64,000 nt of DNA. Source: Hyphomicrobiales bacterium (GTDB lineage: Bacteria > Pseudomonadota > Alphaproteobacteria > Parvibaculales > Parvibaculaceae). A program made the translations under genes and the position numbers. The DNA is taken from assembly GCA_016124805.1 (NCBI GenBank), contig WGND01000004.1:1-64000 (forward strand), given 5' to 3'. The stretch's first letter is position 1, and each line of letters begins with the position of its first letter. The notes under the pieces were generated by a model. The model was not told where the DNA came from. It did no database searches and saw only the letters and a list, made by a program, of their open reading frames with translations. Below are positions 61,739-64,000 of the stretch, piece after piece.

Positions 61739-63361
61739 ATGACGCAAGCCGTCGCAGCCACAGGTGCCGCCACCGGCCCCGATTCCGAGATCGCCAATCG
61801 CCGTACCTTTGCGATCATTTCGCATCCGGACGCCGGCAAGACGACGCTGACCGAAAACCTGCTGCTCATGGGCGGTGCCATTCGCATGGCCGGGCAGGTG
61901 AAGGCGCGCGGCGACAACAGGCGTGCGCGCTCGGACTGGATGAAGATCGAACAGGATCGCGGCATCTCGGTGTCATCAGCCGTGATGACCTTCGAGTTTG
62001 AAGGCATCACCTGTAATCTGCTCGACACGCCGGGCCATGAAGATTTCAGTGAAGACACCTATCGCACGCTGACCGCCGCCGACAGCGCCATCATGGTGAT
62101 CGACGCGGCAAAGGGCATCGAGGCCCAGACGCTCAAACTTTTCGAGGTTTGCCGCCTGCGCGATGTGCCGATCATCACCTTCATCAACAAGATCGACCGC
62201 GATGGCGTCGACCCCTATCAGTTGATGGACGAGATTGCCTCCAAGCTGGCGCTTGATACAGCGCCCATGGTCTGGCCGGCCGGCATGGGCGGCCTGCTGC
62301 GGGGCATTTTTGATCCCGTGGCAGACCGGTTCATTCCCTATGAGAAGCCGGGCGGCGAAAAACACGAGGGCGAACCGCCAAGCCTCTCGGGTAACGCCAT
62401 CGCTGAATATATGAATGCCGATGAACTCAGTGCATTCCGCGACGAGATGGAACTGGCGCGCGAAGGGTCGCCGGCCTTTGATCTCGATAGCTATCGCGCG
62501 GGCCATCTGACACCGGTCTATTTCGGCAGCGCCCTGCGCCATCTCGGCGTGCGTGAATTGCTGCGTGCCGTCGTGAGCTTTGCGCCGCCGCCGCGCGCCC
62601 AGCCATCCTCGCTGCGTGTCGTCGAGCCGACAGAGCCCAAAGTGTCCGGTTTCGTTTTCAAGGTGCAGGCCAATATGGACGCCAATCACCGCGACCGTAT
62701 TGCCTTCATGCGCATCTGCTCGGGCAAGTTCAAACGCGGCATGCGCCTGCGGCTTTCCTCGAGTGGCAAGACCATCGGCGTCAACAATCCCATTCTTTTC
62801 TTTGCGCAGGATCGCGAGCTGGTGGAAGAAGCCTATCCTGGCGACATCATCGGCATCCCCAATCACGGCACGATCCGTGTGGGCGACACGCTGACTGAAG
62901 GCGAAGAGATGACTTTCACCGGCATTCCGAATTTCGCACCGGAAATCCTGCAGCGCATCCGTCTTGATGATCCGATGAAGATGAAGCATATGCGCCGCGC
63001 GCTCGAAAGCCTCGCTGAAGAAGGCGTGACGCAGGTCTTCCGGCCCGAAATTGGCGCCAACTGGATTGTGGGCGTTGTCGGACGACTTCAGCTGGAAGTG
63101 CTCATGGCCCGCATTGATGCCGAATATGGCATCAAGGTCAGTTTTGAGAATGCGCCCTTTGAAACGGCGCGCTGGGTGGAGGCCGACGACCCGGTCGAAT
63201 TGCGGCGCTTCACCGATGCCCATCGGGGCAATATGGCAACGGACCGCGATGATGCGCCGGTCTTTCTTGCCAAGAGCAATTGGGAACTCGGCTACACCGC
63301 CGAGAAGTGGCCGAAAATTCGCCTCACAGCGACACGTGAGCGCAAGGCTGCAGCAGCTTAA
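61739..63361 (+). CDS. prfC: Peptide chain release factor 3 (RF3)
   Basis: 540 residues. RF3 is a GTPase that recycles RF1/RF2 from the ribosome after termination. G-motifs: AIISHPDAGKTTLTENLL (P loop), DRGISVSSAV (switch I), NLLDTPGHEDFSEDTYRTL (DxxG), FINKIDRD (NKxD). Domain II (PSSLRVVEPTEPKVSGFVFKVQANMD) and the C-terminal domain (VGVVGRLQLEVLMARIDAEYG) are present. It has about 13 extra residues before the P loop region. An MscS-type channel gene follows after 17 bases. Confidence 0.97.
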   Translation: MTQAVAATGAATGPDSEIANRRTFAIISHPDAGKTTLTENLLLMGGAIRMAGQVKARGDNRRARSDWMKIEQDRGISVSSAVMTFEFEGITCNLLDTPGHEDFSEDTYRTLTAADSAIMVIDAAKGIEAQTLKLFEVCRLRDVPIITFINKIDRDGVDPYQLMDEIASKLALDTAPMVWPAGMGGLLRGIFDPVADRFIPYEKPGGEKHEGEPPSLSGNAIAEYMNADELSAFRDEMELAREGSPAFDLDSYRAGHLTPVYFGSALRHLGVRELLRAVVSFAPPPRAQPSSLRVVEPTEPKVSGFVFKVQANMDANHRDRIAFMRICSGKFKRGMRLRLSSSGKTIGVNNPILFFAQDRELVEEAYPGDIIGIPNHGTIRVGDTLTEGEEMTFTGIPNFAPEILQRIRLDDPMKMKHMRRALESLAEEGVTQVFRPEIGANWIVGVVGRLQLEVLMARIDAEYGIKVSFENAPFETARWVEADDPVELRRFTDAHRGNMATDRDDAPVFLAKSNWELGYTAEKWPKIRLTATRERKAAAA

Positions 63362-63378
63362 AGGAAGGACAGACAGAC

Positions 63379-64000
63379 ATGGAATCGACACTGACCGAAC
63401 TCGAAAAGTTTTGGGAGATGGCGATGAGCGTCTGGCACACAGGCGTCTTTGGCCGTGATCTCGGCGACATCATTGTCGCCTTTTTGATTTTCGGCGCCTT
63501 CTATGTCCTCCGGTCACTTTGCACGCGCTTCGTGCTCTATCTGGTTCATCGTGCCTCCAGGAAGCGCGATGTTGATCTGAATGGCGGTTTCAGCCAGGCC
63601 GTTGTCGAACCGCTGAAATTTCTGTTCTTCATTCTCGGCTTTTTCTTCGCCACCCATTATCTGGGCTTTGAAGGCGTCTCGGCTGTCATTGTTGAAAATA
63701 TCAGTCGCTCGCTGATCGCCTTTGCAATTTTCTGGACCCTTTACAACGCCGTCACCCCGATTGGCGCACTCTTCCATCATGTTGATTCAATCCTGACGCC
63801 CGAGATTGTCAGCTGGATCATCACGGGTGCGAAGGTTGCCGTCATTCTGGTCGGTGGCGCCACGGTGCTGCAGATCTGGGGCATTCAGGTCGCGCCCATC
63901 ATTGCCGGTCTCGGACTCTTTGGTGTCGCCGTTGCGCTGGGCGCGCAGGACCTTTTCAAGAATCTGATTGGTGGTCTCTCCGTACTGGTCGAGCGGCGCT
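63379..64000 (+). CDS. MscS-family mechanosensitive channel (partial at window edge)
   Basis: The first 207 residues, running off the window. Found by translating from ATG 63379 with AAGGAAGGACAG upstream. Several membrane segments (DIIVAFLIFGAFYVLRS; FLFFILGFFFATHYLGF; ISRSLIAFAIFWTLYN; AKVAVILVGGATVLQIW) precede the pore helix IIAGLGLFGVAVALGAQDLFKNLIGGLSVLVE, the MscS TM3 signature. It protects the cell against hypo-osmotic shock. The beta domain lies beyond the edge. Confidence 0.92.
   Translation, partial: MESTLTELEKFWEMAMSVWHTGVFGRDLGDIIVAFLIFGAFYVLRSLCTRFVLYLVHRASRKRDVDLNGGFSQAVVEPLKFLFFILGFFFATHYLGFEGVSAVIVENISRSLIAFAIFWTLYNAVTPIGALFHHVDSILTPEIVSWIITGAKVAVILVGGATVLQIWGIQVAPIIAGLGLFGVAVALGAQDLFKNLIGGLSVLVERR

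Noticed and set aside
61976-63391. Long minus-strand frame of 471 codons over prfC
   Set aside because: Antisense shadow of RF3, with no domain and His/Ala-rich low-quality composition.

Overview
The window looks like chromosomal DNA of a GC-rich alphaproteobacterium. The evidence is a MucR/Ros zinc-finger regulator, a stand-alone DnaA domain IV-like protein followed by a DUF6456 gene, DUF2336, DUF1491, DUF5330 and PAS_5 proteins, and the BtaA/BtaB betaine-lipid pathway. I place it only loosely, near the Hyphomicrobiales/Parvibaculales side of the class. I see no rRNA, tRNA, insertion sequence, prophage or CRISPR array.

Layout. 1-5.1 kb: a small cluster of DUF2256 (too short for ordinary gene calling), an SDR and a DCC-family protein, then pyrC, a second SDR and an MFS transporter. 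5.1-10 kb: a yghU-type glutathione transferase and the phosphate transporter pstSCAB. 10.6-15.4 kb: a TetR regulator divergent from a flavin monooxygenase-SDR-membrane protein-FAH operon, with two tandem operator-like repeats between them. 15.4-18.2 kb: a DUF3833 lipoprotein and btaAB, which make phosphorus-free betaine lipid; a Pho-box-like triple repeat lies upstream of btaA. 18-26.3 kb: CoA transferase and glutaryl-CoA dehydrogenase, two LysR regulators, an epimerase-like gene with a coupled 40-aa membrane peptide, and two nitronate-monooxygenase-like genes. 26.4-37.3 kb: three TauD/TfdA-type dioxygenases under a Crp/Fnr and an IclR regulator, each regulator next to a perfect palindrome, with two serine hydrolases, a DMT transporter, an endoglycoceramidase-like GH5 enzyme and a DUF1214/DUF1254 pair. 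37.3-48.5 kb: oligopeptidase B, MaoC, an OmpA-like protein, acyl-CoA synthetase, enoyl-CoA hydratase, two tandem MFS paralogs, and a divergent pair of citrate-synthase-like genes, one carrying an N-terminal HTH. 48.5-64 kb: small envelope proteins, DUF2336, a toxin-antitoxin pair, a hormone-sensitive-lipase-type hydrolase, a ParA/ribbon-helix-helix pair, MucR, PAS, XRE, the DnaA-domain-IV/DUF6456 pair, SufE, several DUF proteins, prfC and the start of an MscS-family channel.

How it works together. The accessory middle (10-45 kb) reads as catabolism of organic acids, aromatics and lipid-like compounds: monooxygenases, 2-oxoglutarate dioxygenases, SDRs, acyl-CoA enzymes, esterase-like hydrolases and exporters, each with its own local regulator. 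Phosphate uptake (pst) and phospholipid replacement (btaAB) together suggest life in phosphate-poor water. The right end is housekeeping and cell-cycle related.

The strongest leads are regulatory. Clear palindromes sit at nearly every regulator gene, and an ATTCAAAT motif is shared between the mucR upstream region and a 282-base AT-rich gap at 59.4-59.7 kb. No single wholly new system is proven here. The best candidates for follow-up are the HTH-citrate synthase/citrate synthase divergent pair, the ParA-RHH pair beside mucR, and the MucR-motif island.
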